NCBI RefSeq assembly: GCF_026262505.1
Contig: NC_067208.1
Location: 9,929,962-9,993,961, forward strand
Source: Trichomonas vaginalis G3
Taxonomy: Eukaryota > Parabasalia > Trichomonadida > Trichomonadidae
Direction: 5' to 3'
Length of the DNA stretch: 64,000 nt
In this document: positions 52,696 to 64,000 of the stretch, in pieces
Layout: each line of letters opens with the position of its first letter
Position numbering within the stretch: position 1 is the first letter of the stretch
The notes under the pieces: model-generated
Told to the model about the DNA's origin: nothing
Databases searched by the model: none
What the model saw: only the letters and a program-made list of their open reading frames with translations
Position numbers and translations under genes: made by a program

Positions 52696-52905
52696 ATGCA
52701 TATGAGGAAGTGCTTCATTATTAGAGTATTATGCTTTATGAGCAGAGTTTATTTGTTTGAGGATGATCAGAATATGATTATTTCAAAAGTTCCTCATCTG
52801 AGGTATATACAGAGTTATTGTACCGCATATGAGGAACAAAGACTTAAAATATTGTTTGTTGCAATTTTTCAAGTCTTTTGTCGACAATCAGATGTTGATT
52901 GTTGA
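52696..52905 (+). other. Open frame over a diverged hairpin copy, not accepted as a gene
   Basis: A 69-codon frame crosses a second diverged hairpin unit (52786-52880: ttcctcatctgaggta / taccgcatatgaggaa). The peptide has no family feature and most of it is explained by the repeat. Confidence 0.3.
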
Positions 52906-52910
52906 CTTTG

Positions 52911-53297
52911 TTCCTCATCTGAGGTACTTGATAAGGTATTGTACCTCAGATGAGGAATAAAGACTTCAAAGACTCTTAACAAAGATCTTTGAAGACTTTC
53001 TTCTTCAATCAACATCTGATTGTTGACTTTGTTCCTCATCTGAGGTACTTGATAAGGTATTGTACCTCAGATGAGGAATAAAGACTTCAAAGACTCTTAA
53101 CAAAGATCTTTGAAGACTTTCTTCTTCAATCAACATCTGATTGTTGACTTTGTTCCTCATCTGAGGTACTTGATAAGGTATTGTACCTCAGATGAGGAAT
53201 AAAGACTTCAAAGACTCTTAACAAAGATCTTTGAAGACTTTCTTCTTCAATCAACATCTGATTGTTGACTTTGTTCCTCATCTGAGGTACTTGATGA
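52911..53297. repeat. 121-bp tandem repeat, each unit two hairpins
   Basis: Units begin ttcctcatctgaggtac at 52911, 53032, 53153 and 53274 (last partial). Arm 1 ttcctcatctgaggtac pairs perfectly with gtacctcagatgaggaa across a 13-base loop. Arm 2 aaagacttcaaaga pairs with tctttgaagacttt across a 13-base loop. The full units are virtually identical, so expansion is recent. Unit arrangement is hairpin, hairpin, then caatcaacatctgattgttg, itself a small palindrome. Confidence 0.9.
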
Positions 53298-53609
53298 AGT
53301 TGAAAAAATTTGGAAAAATTGGCAATTTCGGCAAGACATTAGATATGAACTCTATTGCAGCAGCTTATACCTGATGAAAATTTTATACCACTATTTTAAT
53401 TGATGGATGAAATCACCGAATTCGAACCAATGAATGAACATTTATTCTCAAATGATTAAAAATCCGGACAAATTTTGTCCAAATATAATAGAAACTTCAA
53501 TTTATTTCATGCATCTACAAAAAAGTTATCTAATAAAATTTTTGCGAATAAACTATTTTTTTATAATTGATAAGATGAAATTACATGAATACTTTCCGTG
53601 TCTCCTTTT
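53298..53609. other. Short intergenic, nothing recognised
   Basis: A/T-rich spacer between the satellite and the 3' end of the membrane-protein gene. Confidence 0.35.
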
Positions 53610-54731
53610 CTAACCATAATCTGACATGTCATCATTAGAGTCTAATCCATCAAAAGCTTCCTCAACGTCTTTTTTGCAACAAGGGTAAATTCCACAAATA
53701 ATTAACAAAATTAAAACAGTAAGATTAGTCCAATAATAAACTTTAATATTAAAGTCTCGATAAGAAATTCCTTCATATTCGGATTCAACAGGATATTTTT
53801 CTTCAAGTTCTTCTAATGTCGAAATTAATTCATTAGTAATAGTTTGATTCTTTTTATAGTCTTCCGACATATTTTTGTTCATATCCTTTACTTCTTCTAA
53901 TGTGTGAAATCCATCAGGAATAAGTAAACTTAGATCTGGAGGGAAATGGTGAACATTTTTGTGATAAATTTCGTCATCTTCAACTTCGAACGTGTATGAT
54001 AGAGTGTTGTTGCTTATTGTTGAATCATATATATTAACATCTGGAAGTAGTATAAATCCTGTGCTTTCATACTTGGTTTCTTCATTTTCTATTATTGGAG
54101 AATTTGATTGATTATAAAATGTCAACCTTGGGGTTTCATGAGATGATTTTACAACTCTATATTTTGATGACCTTCCTTGAGGACTTAAATGATAAACAAA
54201 TATTCCTCTAAGTAGGTTATAAAATGTATTTTTGAAGTTAAACGCATAATGGCATGTAAAGAAACTCTGAGAATCAGAGCTTTTTGTAGAGAAATAAATT
54301 CTGGTTAATTCGTCATTAACTGATATATTGGGATATGTGAACTTTCCAAAAATTTTAATTAATGATTCTTTAAATGAACTGTGCCCACCGTATTTAAAGC
54401 TTCCTGATGTTTTGTTTACTGTAGAAACAATTGTTACATCGAGAAATGAGAGATTGCATATCGGGGAAAGACAAGTATAAATGACAGGATCTAAACGGGG
54501 TTCGAATATTAATGAAAATGGGTTAGTAATTTGGACTTCAGATGATACATTTCCAACATATGTGCCTGTTCCACTAACTAAATGGGAGTGTTTTATTTCA
54601 AAAATTTCATTATAAGTTAATTCTTTGTTAACATATATTAAATCATTATCATTATCTTCTTTAACCAACGGGACGTATCTATTACTAAACAAAGTATAAG
54701 ATTTAACGAATATTAAAGAATAAATCAGCAT
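53610..54731 (-). CDS. Type I membrane protein, 373 aa, unrecognised
   Basis: N-terminal signal-like segment (MLIYSLIFVKSYTLFS), a large lumenal/extracellular part with several NxS/T sites (for example NKTSGS, NISVND, NNTLSYT, NMSEDY), a short heptad-like stretch (TITNELISTLEELEEKY), one transmembrane helix (YWTNLTVLILLIICGIY about residues 331-347) and a short CCKKD... acidic tail. The region just before and in the helix loosely resembles the end of p24/GOLD cargo receptors (coiled coil, then RxxYW and helix), but the protein is twice their length and the tail lacks the FF/KK signal, so this is only a possibility. Intact frame. Confidence 0.7.
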   Translation of the reverse strand: MLIYSLIFVKSYTLFSNRYVPLVKEDNDNDLIYVNKELTYNEIFEIKHSHLVSGTGTYVGNVSSEVQITNPFSLIFEPRLDPVIYTCLSPICNLSFLDVTIVSTVNKTSGSFKYGGHSSFKESLIKIFGKFTYPNISVNDELTRIYFSTKSSDSQSFFTCHYAFNFKNTFYNLLRGIFVYHLSPQGRSSKYRVVKSSHETPRLTFYNQSNSPIIENEETKYESTGFILLPDVNIYDSTISNNTLSYTFEVEDDEIYHKNVHHFPPDLSLLIPDGFHTLEEVKDMNKNMSEDYKKNQTITNELISTLEELEEKYPVESEYEGISYRDFNIKVYYWTNLTVLILLIICGIYPCCKKDVEEAFDGLDSNDDMSDYG

Positions 54732-56461
54732 TATAAAAATAAATTGACTTCGAAATTTTTTTGCGACTATTTAAAATTGTTAAAAAAAAACTAGTCGCAA
54801 AAAATTAATAAATACTGCTTTTAATGTAGATTTAATTATATCAAAAATTATAATCTCAAGTATACGATCATTTTTTGATTCAAAAACTGGATTGTTTTAA
54901 CAGTCTTCACAATTTAGAATCTTATGAGAAAAATTGAATGAAGTGAAACGGTTTTCAATTTGGCTCATAATATGAAATTCATGATTCAGATTATGAACGG
55001 AGCAAAATTCGCCTTGCAAATTTTGTAAAGCTCACAATCTGATATCAGGTTGAAAGTTACAAGCTCTCAATTTTCGTCCCTTTTGTACGTTTATTATAAT
55101 TGTAGCATATTGTCATCAAGCACGCGACTAACCAGCAAAGACGTGTCCTCTAATTCCGTCCCTAGTTCAAGAATCTGGAACTATTTAAGCAAAAACATTC
55201 GATTTCAAAATCAAGCATTCTTTATTCAACGAGTAAAACATTAAAGTATGATTTGTCATACACGGAATAATGACAAGCTCTTAGAGTATGTTTAGTACAG
55301 AGTTACTGCCAACTTGAGTTCTTGAATTTGGTAAGTTAGAACAAAAGAAGCCAGATGTCGCATCTAAGGACTTGTACTTATCAGAGTATTACTAAATGTT
55401 TAAGAATGTTAGTTATTCGTCCCAAACTCGTACGTTTCCACGCGAATCTTGATAATAAATATATTATTTTGGACTTTTTGCAATAAATCTCTTTTTACCA
55501 CATTAGCATATCTGTGTGTATGCTACTTAACCTCTTTAGAGACCATTAAGATAATGTTTTTTGATACTTTTTCAAGACTATGCCATAAAGTAAACGAATA
55601 ATTTACAAAATGATATTAAAAAATTTAATTTTATTATGCTTTTATAAATATTGAGACTTTTTAGGACTATTTTAAAAATGTAAATAGATCAATCATTTTA
55701 ATATTAGATAAGATAATCTTATGGCATTCCAAACGGGAACCGCGTTGGTTACCATGGATTTCCGTCACCGGTGACATTTTAAAGATTTTTTAAGCCTTAT
55801 AAAATATGCTTTGTAAATCATTTTTTGTAAATCGGCAAAAATTTGTAATTTTCTTCAACTAATAAATCTGCGAATAGCATTTATAATACAAGAACAATCT
55901 TTTAAAATGCGTTTGATTCATTTTTGTATAATTTCATATAGGCACATATATTCTTCCGGGACTTTCCGTGATTTTACCGTAAAATCATTAGTTTACACCA
56001 TTTTCCGTATTTTGAATAGTTTACTGCACTTTTTCCGTAAAATTGAGTTACGGGAATCCGCAAAATTTCCGGACCTCATTTTTCATAGAATATAATAAAA
56101 TATTTGATAAAAGATATATTATTTATATTTTTGATTTTTGAATTACGGAAAAAGTGAATTGATAACTTGATTTTTTTATATGTTAATTTTTCAAATGATA
56201 TATTATGAAGATCTAAAATATTAAAGTAAAAAATTGAATTACGGAAAAAGTGAGGTCAAAAGTGAAATAAATTTGCAGAACAATTTTCATTGAAATAAGC
56301 TTTATTTTTCATTATTAATAACAATGCAAAAAAATATTTATCACGGGTTCAAAATTTAAAATTAAATATTTTAATAATTTACATCTTATTCTTTATTTTA
56401 TATTTAACCCGTGAAAATATCATTTAAAAATTGAATATATTCAAAAAGCTTTATTTTTATT
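54732..56461. other. Intergenic with short inverted repeats, no gene
   Basis: A/T-rich. A palindromic gtcaccggtgac lies at 55766-55777. The string ttttccgtaa and its complement ttacggaaaa recur between about 55990 and 56250, and ggacctcattttt (about 56072) versus aaaaagtgaggtc (about 56239) form an inverted pair. A hairpin tcacgggtt/aacccgtga spans 56341-56415. Some of these may belong to the ends of the hAT element, but I could not define termini. Confidence 0.4.
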
Positions 56462-58596
56462 ATGACTGCATGGGATCCTCATGTATATGATGAGTGGATT
56501 CCATTTAAGAAGACGAAATATCCACCAACTCCTGAAACATTGGAAACAAAGTGTGGAAAAAATGTTTCACTACGATCGGCTATTATGAGAATGAGCCTAA
56601 TCAATCAGACAAAGGAAGGCTCTTTACATACTGTGCCGAATGTAGTGAAACATTAGTTCAAGGGCAGTTCGTGCGATGCATTAAAAAAAGCAGGAAAAAT
56701 GATTTTAAAGATCATAAGTGCAAATTTTTACTCCCAATGCCCAACTACGTTCCTGCTGAGCACCAAGTTGAGAATACTCAGCAAGCAGTTGGCTCTGGTA
56801 ATGATCCTTCGTTAGAAGAGATCATTGCCAGGCTTATTGCGAGCCTAGATATAAGCCTTTATGCCACAATGAAGCCAGCATTTAAAAGCTTCCTAGAGAG
56901 CTTCGCCAAATGGCTTAAAAATAAAGTCAATCGCGAACAGGGCATCAACTTTACAATCCCAGACATTGAGTTCACACGGCGCGGTGTCAGAGAGGCATTG
57001 ATTACTTTAGGCAAAACAGACTCCTCTCGGGGCCTAAAGTTCTGCGAGGAATTCCGCATCTTCTCAATTTCCCTGGACTGCGGAACACACGGCAGCCGTC
57101 ATGGTCTATTCTCTTGTGTGTGCAATCCAGGCAAAACAGATCGCCACCAATTCTTCGACACAACAATTTCGACTAATTGGACATACGAGGACTACCATAC
57201 GTGGTTTGATTCTCTTAAGGTTAATAAAAACCACGTAGCTGGAGTAGTCGGAGATGGTTTGCCAGCCCAGGTTAAAGGACTCTGCCACTGGAGGCCAGAA
57301 GGAGCCCTTTTCCCTGGCTTACAAACCGTGTACATTCGTTGCCTTAACCACGTCTTGAACAATGCTATTGTCCACGCACGTAAGCAATGTCCATTGTTGA
57401 ATGAACTGATGAATAGAGTTCACCAGATTATCATTATCTTTAAGAATCACGATATGAGAGCGAGATACAAGATCAGGGTTCCATCAATCCCGGAAACTCG
57501 CTGGCTCTACATATATGATACTCTGTTTTTCATCTTTGATAATCTGGAAACAATTAATACTGCTTTAAGAAGTGGAGATCTTCCACTATCCCTTTCCAGA
57601 GCTACACGTGAACAGTTACAATGGACACGTGATGGAATTCCTCCACTCTTTAAAGATGCTTTAATGATATTCAAGCCATTAAAGCAACTTCAATTATGGC
57701 TGGAATCCAACAAGTCCATGGGTGCTTATGCATTCCTGATGATACAACAGTGCCAAGGGATGTTGGATGAAATGGCAGGAAGATTAACGCCAGATGGTGA
57801 AGAGATTCTCCGATCAATCACTACAATATTCAAAAATGATATGAAAGAATATGGTAGAATTGATTTGCTTCGGTTTGCTTTCGGCTTTACACCGTTAGCA
57901 AGGAAGATCATCAGAGACAAGAAGGGTTTTGGAGGAAAGACAAGCTATCCACCTATAATGCAGTTGAAAGATGTGCAAGTCCCAACGATTCCTTCCCTGA
58001 GGATCATCAATCGCGAGATCACATTTGAGAAACTCGGCGAAATCCTTGAAGAAGAACGAACAGAACGTGTTGACGAGGTAGCCGAGCATGATGAAGAGAT
58101 CCAGCAAGCAGAAGAGGAACAAATGCTTAACGACGATCATGCAGCCGAAACAAATGCCGATGGTTCGAGGAATTCCTTGGTCTGGGATGTTGTAGATGAA
58201 GAGATAAAAGATCTATACACATTCATGATAACAATCCTCAGACAAAGAGCAATTGCCGAATCAACAGTTGATCCAACGATCAATAAAGACGATAGAGCCA
58301 AGGAATTGAGTGATGCTTACGATTTCTTCATAGAGCAAGATGATTCCCATCTTATAAATGGTCATCATCTTGCTCAAAATGATGGCAAGTTTTGGTACAT
58401 GAATGGCATAAAGCAACTAAAAGCAATAAGACCAATTGGAAAAAGGATGATGTCACTTTCGTGCAGTGAAGCAGATGTAGAACGTGTAATATCTGAATTG
58501 CGAAAGACAAGAAATTCAATGAACGAATCATGCAAAGAAGAATATGTAGCATGCCGCTTCTTCATCAAGTTGAATGATGATCAATTTGATATTTGA
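56462..58596 (+). mobile_element. hAT-type transposase gene, one frameshift near the start
   Basis: 681 codons in the main frame (56551-58596). It has FSISLDCGTHGSRHGLFSC, VVGDGLPAQVKGLCHW, the hAT 'C..H.LNN' block (RCLNHVLNNAIVHARKQCP), the W of ETRWLYIYD, and a C-terminal dimerisation region with LSCSEADVERVISELRKTR. Cysteine/histidine pairs near the start (YCAECSETLVQ, KDHKCKF) could be a degenerate BED-type zinc finger. The ATG frame at 56462 (MTAWDPHVYDEWIPFKKTKY) overlaps and leads naturally into it through a one-base shift near 56550 (acaaagtgtggaaaa). GC content is higher than its neighbours, as for a recent arrival. Terminal repeats and the 8-bp target duplication were not found. Confidence 0.8.
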
Positions 58597-59950
58597 TTTT
58601 GTTTTTTAATAAAATTTATTAAATAATTTGTTTTAAAAAGTATTATTTTTATTCGTAAAGATATTAGACAGAAGGTGGCCAGCCTAATGTCTATCAATCT
58701 TTAATATTAGTAGTAATTTCCCGCATTTCTGAATGATGATTGATTAGCTTTGTTGTTATTGATGTAAAACTGGATAAGTATTAAATAATTATATTAATCT
58801 TGGCCAGGGGACTGCTGATGGCCAGTCAGCAGCGGCCACTATGAATCATTATAATTATTTAATACCTAAATTGAGGTAAAAAGCAATAAGACTTGCCGAG
58901 CCTCATGCCCCTACCTCATATAAATAGAATCACACTTTAGTGAATCAACATCTATAAGAATGAAGTGTTTTGAAGCTGAAATAATATTGAATAGAAATTA
59001 ATTTTTTCTGAAATTTTGAATGAAATTATGGGAAATAAAAAAATTACTAAATATTGTATTCATACAAATATATTATTTTAAAGGAAAAATAGATGCTGAT
59101 AGAAACGATGAAAATTTTTGAAAACTTTACAATTAATTTATGTTCGTTAACCACAGAGCTTGCAATCCAAAGCTCACGTTAGACAACAAGAGTCATGAAG
59201 TCTCATACTAAGGGATATCCAACATATATTTTAATAATCTAATGTTTGTGACAAATATTCAACAGAAAATTAAGTTTTCGTTTCGTTACAAGGCATTCAT
59301 ACTTTGGAGATATCATATTTAATGTACAGAAAAGTTAATATTAAACAATACATGCTAAAGAATTAATAAATAAGATAATAAAATAAATTTATACGTAATT
59401 ACTTTCATTTAATATGCTTTATGCTGTATAATATTGATTAAGAGGCATTAAAAGGTTCCATAGTCTGCTTTTATAGGCAAGATTTTTGATAAAAATTTTA
59501 AATTTTGAAAAATGATGAGAAAAGGAAAAAAAGGTAAATGAGAGCAAGAGGAGGGAAAAAAAGAAAAAGAAAAGAAAGGGAAGGGAAAAATAAAAGAAAG
59601 AAGGACATATAAAAATTTAGATGCGCATTCTTAATGCCGAGGCGGCTTGCCGCCGAGGCGCGATTTTTTTAGGCCTCTACGGTAACCCGGCAATGTTTTT
59701 TTAAATCTTGTACAGCCCTAGATAATCTAAAGACGTCAGATGTTTCAATAACTTCAGATCAATGACTAATATGAAATTTAAGATTTGTGTTAATTTAAGA
59801 ATTAACAATGGAATCTGGTTTAGAAAGATGGAAAGCATAGAGAATCTAAAGGATAAGAGAGATTAAATACAAAATGCTGCATAAAAAGGCAGATCAGTGA
59901 GAAGAAATCATGAGGTTAAAAAGGAACATTCAAATTAGAATATAACATTG
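58597..59950. other. Intergenic with hairpins and a polypurine tract
   Basis: Contains hairpins with a shared tggccag centre (agacagaaggtggccagcct...tgtct near 58668-58694; ctgctgatggccagtcagcag near 58812-58832). A nearly pure purine run of about 95 bases lies at about 59511-59606. A GC-rich palindrome with T-run is at 59636-59670. No gene. Confidence 0.5.
59636..59670. repeat. GC-rich palindrome followed by T7
   Basis: ggcggc-tt-gccgcc with flanking gccga/ gaggcgcg and then seven T. Isolated G/C island in A/T-rich DNA, similar in style to the hairpins at 17480 and 17551. Could end an RNA polymerase III transcript, but no upstream RNA gene is visible. Confidence 0.5.
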
Positions 59951-60091
59951 CATATTACAATATTAATATTAAAGATAATACTGCACATCATTGTGCAGTG
60001 ATCCATAAATCAATATTAATATCTCATATGATAAAATCTAATATCATATTACAATATTAATATTAAAGATAATACTGCACATCATTGTGCA
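59951..60091. repeat. 47-bp direct repeat, 94 bp apart
   Basis: catattacaatattaatatt through ctgcacatcattgtgca occurs at 59951-59997 and 60045-60091. Each ends in the hairpin tgcacatcattgtgca. It stands just before the minisatellite. Confidence 0.75.
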
Positions 60092-60224
60092 ATTACACTA
60101 TTTTAAATATTTTCATAAATAATGACTTACAAGTTAAAAAATGTAGAATTAACTGCATGATCCAATATTGGACCGAATGTATGTTTGAATCTATAACTGA
60201 ATTCATTAATGACAAAAAAGTGAC

Positions 60225-62392
60225 TCTATAACTGAGTATCTGGCTGACAATATGCCTGAAAGTTTGAATGTGTCTAGGAATATAACTGACAGTTTGAGTG
60301 ACATTTTGAATGAGGGTTTGGTTGTCAGTATAACTCAAGGCTTGAGAGAGAATATGACTCACAGTTTGACTGACAATATGACTTAGAGTTTGAGTGACAG
60401 TATGAACAACAGTTTGGGTGATAGTATGAACTACAGTATGACTGAGAATATGACTGACGGTTTGACAGACACTTTGACTTACGGTTTTAGTTAGAATAAG
60501 ACTGACAGATTGACTGACAATATAACTGACGGTTTGACAGACACTATGACTGTTGATTCGAGTGAGTGTATGATTGAGAGTTTGGGTGACAATATGACTC
60601 ATAGTTTAAGAGAGTGTATGACTGATGGCTTTAGTGAGAATAAGACTGACAGTTTGGGTGACAATATGACTGTTGATTTGAGTGAGTGTATGACTGACAA
60701 TTTGAGTGACAATATGACTTCGGTTTGACACACACTATGAATTAGCTTTTTAGTTAGAATAAGACTGACAGTTTGAGTGACAATATGACTGACAGTTTGA
60801 CACACACGATGACTTACGGTTTTAGTTAGAATAAGACTGACAGTTTGACTGACAATATAACTGACGGTTTGACTGACAATATGACTGTTGATTTGAGTGA
60901 GTGTATGATTGAGAGTTTGGGTGACAATATGACTCATAGTTTAAGAGAGTGTATGACTGATGGTTTTAGTGAGAATAAGACTGATAGTTTGAGTGACAAC
61001 ATGACTGACGGTTTGACACACACTATGAATTAGCTTTTTAGTTAGGATAAAACTGATAGTTTGACTGACAATATGACTGTTGATTTGAGTGAGTGTATGA
61101 CTGACCGTTTTAATGACAATATGACTGACGGTTTGAGTGACAATATGAATTACGGTTTTAGTGAGAATAAGACTGATAGTTTGGATGACAATATGACTGT
61201 TGATTTGAGTGAGTGTATGACTGAAAGTTTGACTGACAATATGACTGACGGTTTGACAAACACTTTGACTTACGGTTTTAGTTAGAATAAGACTGACAGT
61301 TTGACTGACAATATAACTGTGGTTTGACAGACACTATGACTGTTGATTCGAGTGAGTGTATGATTGAGAGTTTGGGTGACAATATGACTCATAGTTTAAG
61401 AGAGTGTATGACTGATGGCTTTAGTGAGAATAAGACTGACAGTTTGGGTGACAATATGACTGTTGATTTGAGTGAGTGAATGACTGACAGTTTGACTGAC
61501 AATATGACTGACGGTTTGACAAACACTTTGACTTACGGTTTTAGTTAGAATAAGACTGACAGTTTGACTGACAATATAACTGTGGTTTGACAGACACTAT
61601 GACTGTTGATTCGAGTGAGTGTATGATTGAGAGTTTGGGTGACAATATGACTCATAGTTTAAGAGAGTGTATGACTGATGGCTTTAGTGAGAATAAGACT
61701 GACAGTTTGGGTGACAATATGACTGTTGATTTGAGTGAGTGAATGACTGACAGTTTGACTGACAATATGACTGACGGTTTGAGTGACAATATGACTGACG
61801 ATTTGACTGACAATATGACTGACGGTTTTAGTGAGAATAAGACTGATAGTTTGGGTGACAATATGATTGTTGATTTGAGTGAGTGTATGACTTACAGTTT
61901 GACTGACAATATGACTGACAGCTTTAATTAGAATATTACTGACAGTTTGAGTGACAATATGACTGTGGTTTGACAGACACTATGAATTAGCTTTTTATTG
62001 AGAGTAAGACTGACGGTTTGACTGACAATATGACTGACGGTTTGACCGACAATATGACTGACGGCTTGACAGCCTCTATGACTTATGGTTTTATTTAGAA
62101 TATGACTGAGAGTTTGGGTGACAATATGACTCATAGTTTAAGAGAGTGTATGACTGATGGTTTTAGTGAGAATAAGACTGATAGTTTGAGTGACAACATG
62201 ACTGACGTTTTGACTGACAATATGAGTGACGGCTTTAGTTAGAATATGACTTAGAGTTTAGCTGACAATTGGCTGACAGTTTGAGTGATAATATGACTGA
62301 GAGTTTGACTGACAATATGACTGACGGTTTGAGTGAGTGTATGAATGAGAATATAACTGACGTTTTGACTAACAATATGACTGACGGTTTGA
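60225..62392. repeat. 12-bp-based minisatellite with higher-order repeats
   Basis: About 2.2 kb of diverged 12-mers of the type gactgacaatat and gactgacggttt. Variant blocks recur as larger units, for example about 263 bp between 61319 and 61582. Both strands have open stretches up to about 170 codons because the 12-bp unit keeps frame, but these are interrupted, low in complexity and present on both strands, so I do not call genes. Edges are gradual on the left and sharp on the right (catcaaaattc). Confidence 0.9.
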
Positions 62393-62664
62393 CATCAAAA
62401 TTCATTCATATATATGTATTGATCAATGCAATCACCCTATTTAATATTATTATTTATCAATTAATTTTTCATTACTACATGCTCTCAATTATTATGACAT
62501 TAATATTTATCAATAAATATTTCATTACTATATGCTCCCACCCAATTTGACATTATTGTTCTTTGACAAATTTTTCTTTATTAAAGACACTCTCACAAAT
62601 TCATATCAATATATTTTAATTATCACCTATTCCAATCCATTTTCATATTCATATTCTTATTGAG

Positions 62665-63107
62665 TTAGAATAAATTGAGGATGACTGAGAATCAAATTAT
62701 AATTAGTGAGAATCAATTGAAGAATACTGGGAGTTAATTAAGGTTGTTTAAGAATAAATTGTGAATAAGTGACAATCAATTGAGGATGAGTGAGAATCAT
62801 TTGATTATTAGTGAGATTCAACTGAACATCAGTGAGAATCAATTGAATAATACTAAGAAGAAATTGAGGAAGAGTGAGAATCACTTGATTCTTAGCGAGA
62901 ATCAATTAAGGATGAGTAAGAATCAATTAATAAGTAGTGAGAATCAATTTAGGGTGACTGAGAATCAATTGATTCTTAGTGAGAATCTATTGATAATTAA
63001 TGCGAATCAATTGATTATTTGTGAGAATCAATTGATCAGTAGTGAGGATCAATTGATTATTTGTGAGAATCAATTGAAGATGAGTAAGAGTCAATTGAGG
63101 ATGAATA
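62665..63107. repeat. 21-bp minisatellite encoding a leucine heptad
   Basis: Diverged 21-mers of the type gtgagaatcaattgattatta. Plus-strand translation repeats the heptad SENQLII / SENQLRM. The frame is closed by stops near 62728 and 62758 and is open from 62780 to 63133 (117 codons). It could be read as a coiled coil, yet lies in an A/T-rich setting with no convincing gene ends. gtgagaat also occurs in the neighbouring 12-bp array. Confidence 0.8.
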
Positions 63108-63133
63108 TAGGGTTGTTAGATTCCCGACGATAG

Positions 63134-64000
63134 GTGTCTTGGAAGATTTGCCTGGTGTCATCATAGTGTCTTTCAATGAAAAATTTTATTTTGGAGTTAG
63201 TTTTATTGATTTTTCAATAAAAAACATTTCTAAAACAAGAAAATAAAACGATAAAATATTTATATTTTATATAAGGATCTTATATATTTAAAATAAATAT
63301 CATTTTATTTTTTTCATTGGTGTCTGTCAAACCATAATACACTATTCAAAAATTCAATGTGTCTTGCGGTTTCAAAAGACACCTTCAAATTGAACGATAG
63401 CACAGACACTATTGAATTTTACCCATTGTATTTAGTTTTTACCCTTTTTATTTTTAAGAATTAATGACTGAAACAGCCGTTTTGCTATGACCTCAATCAC
63501 TTTTATTAAGGGTTTCGTTTTGCGAAAAAAACGTACAATACGCAATTTCGCTAAAAAAACATTTAGCTAGCAATTTCGACCTTTGACTCCACTCAAGACG
63601 TCACTTTTTTAATTTTGCGGTATCATATTTTTGGAAAATCTTTATGAATATTATATAAAAAGTCTCTTTAATATCTATATTTCATATTTTTATCGATTTT
63701 TAAAGTTTTTGCGAAAAGTATTCAATTATTTTTGCTATTTTGTCGGGTAAATGTCAGATTTGCGACATTTTCTGATATGATATTCAGATTCTACGTTGAT
63801 AATAATGCTTATAGAACCCTCTTGCTATTGTGTCAAAATTGCGAAACCGATAGCAAAAATATCTCGCAATATCAAAATTGAGATATTGAGTGAATTATGC
63901 ATTATAGAGATTAAAAATCTGATTTGTGAAACATCTCATCAGTTTCTAGCTAATTCAAAAATCTTTACTATCTTATTCGATTAAAATGAAAAGGGAATAG
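63134..64000. other. Intergenic to window end, no gene seen
   Basis: A/T-rich, without a supportable frame. A 62-codon plus frame at 63796-63984 has no recognisable feature. Confidence 0.4.

Noticed and set aside
60093-62134. Several long frames on both strands (up to 169 codons) in the minisatellite
   Set aside because: Frame-preserving 12-bp units give such frames automatically; they are broken, low-complexity and equally present on both strands.
1-64000. Virus-like or LTR elements, Polintons, CRISPR arrays
   Set aside because: No reverse transcriptase, integrase, capsid, protein-primed polymerase or regularly spaced CRISPR-type repeats seen; the mobile DNA found is of plain DNA-transposon type.

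Overview
The window looks like AT-rich nuclear DNA of a parabasalid (trichomonad) protist, probably of the Tritrichomonas/Trichomonas kind. This is inferred from gene content. It holds glycine-rich proteins of the family expanded in Trichomonas (Pfam Gly_rich, PF12810), short BspA-type leucine-rich-repeat proteins, Pmp-like beta-helix proteins with GGA motifs, a large Ig-like-repeat surface protein with an NPLF-type cytoplasmic tail, a DUF3447-type ankyrin gene, an axonemal-type dynein heavy chain and a 10-bp-TSD (Mutator-like) transposon relic. Most genes are single open frames with almost no intergenic signals beyond short A/T-rich flanks. No tRNA, rRNA or CRISPR was seen.

Layout. 0-9.5 kb is a decaying patch of small multicopy gene families (two glycine-rich genes and three copies of a 'VFEH' family) cut up by three DNA transposons flanked by TTAA target duplications (2269-2516, 3099-4836, 6813-9099). 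9.65-16.4 kb (minus) is one giant surface-protein gene with two in-frame stops and one frameshift. 16.8-17.75 kb is a non-autonomous Mutator-like element holding 120-bp tandem repeats. 18.2-21.1 kb is a housekeeping-like island: a GlcG/HbpS-type protein, a Rab-like GTPase whose P-loop lysine is glutamate, and a multi-spanning membrane protein. 22.1-22.7 kb is a dense row of eight different DNA hairpins. 24.8-34.6 kb is a second cluster of the same small families (Gly-rich, Pmp-like, VFEH, BspA-like), with five full-length-looking members among broken copies. 36.9-47.2 kb is one uninterrupted 3401-codon dynein-heavy-chain-like gene whose ATP-binding loops appear to be lost. 48.3-54.7 kb has two unrecognised genes, a broken-up ankyrin gene and a 121-bp satellite whose unit makes two hairpins. 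56.5-58.6 kb is a hAT transposase. 60-63.1 kb is two minisatellites (12-bp based and 21-bp based).

How the genes fit together. The small families have no recognisable N-terminal signal peptide, yet members of unrelated families end in the same kind of short aromatic/aliphatic C-terminal tail, which hints at a shared membrane-anchoring route. The abundance of broken copies, TTAA elements and minisatellites suggests a fast-turnover accessory region around a few conserved genes. The most unusual items are the hairpin row at 22.1 kb, the apparently ATPase-dead dynein, the two-hairpin 121-bp satellite, the shared C-terminal tail, and the ankyrin gene whose repeats are separated by related T-rich intervening sequences.
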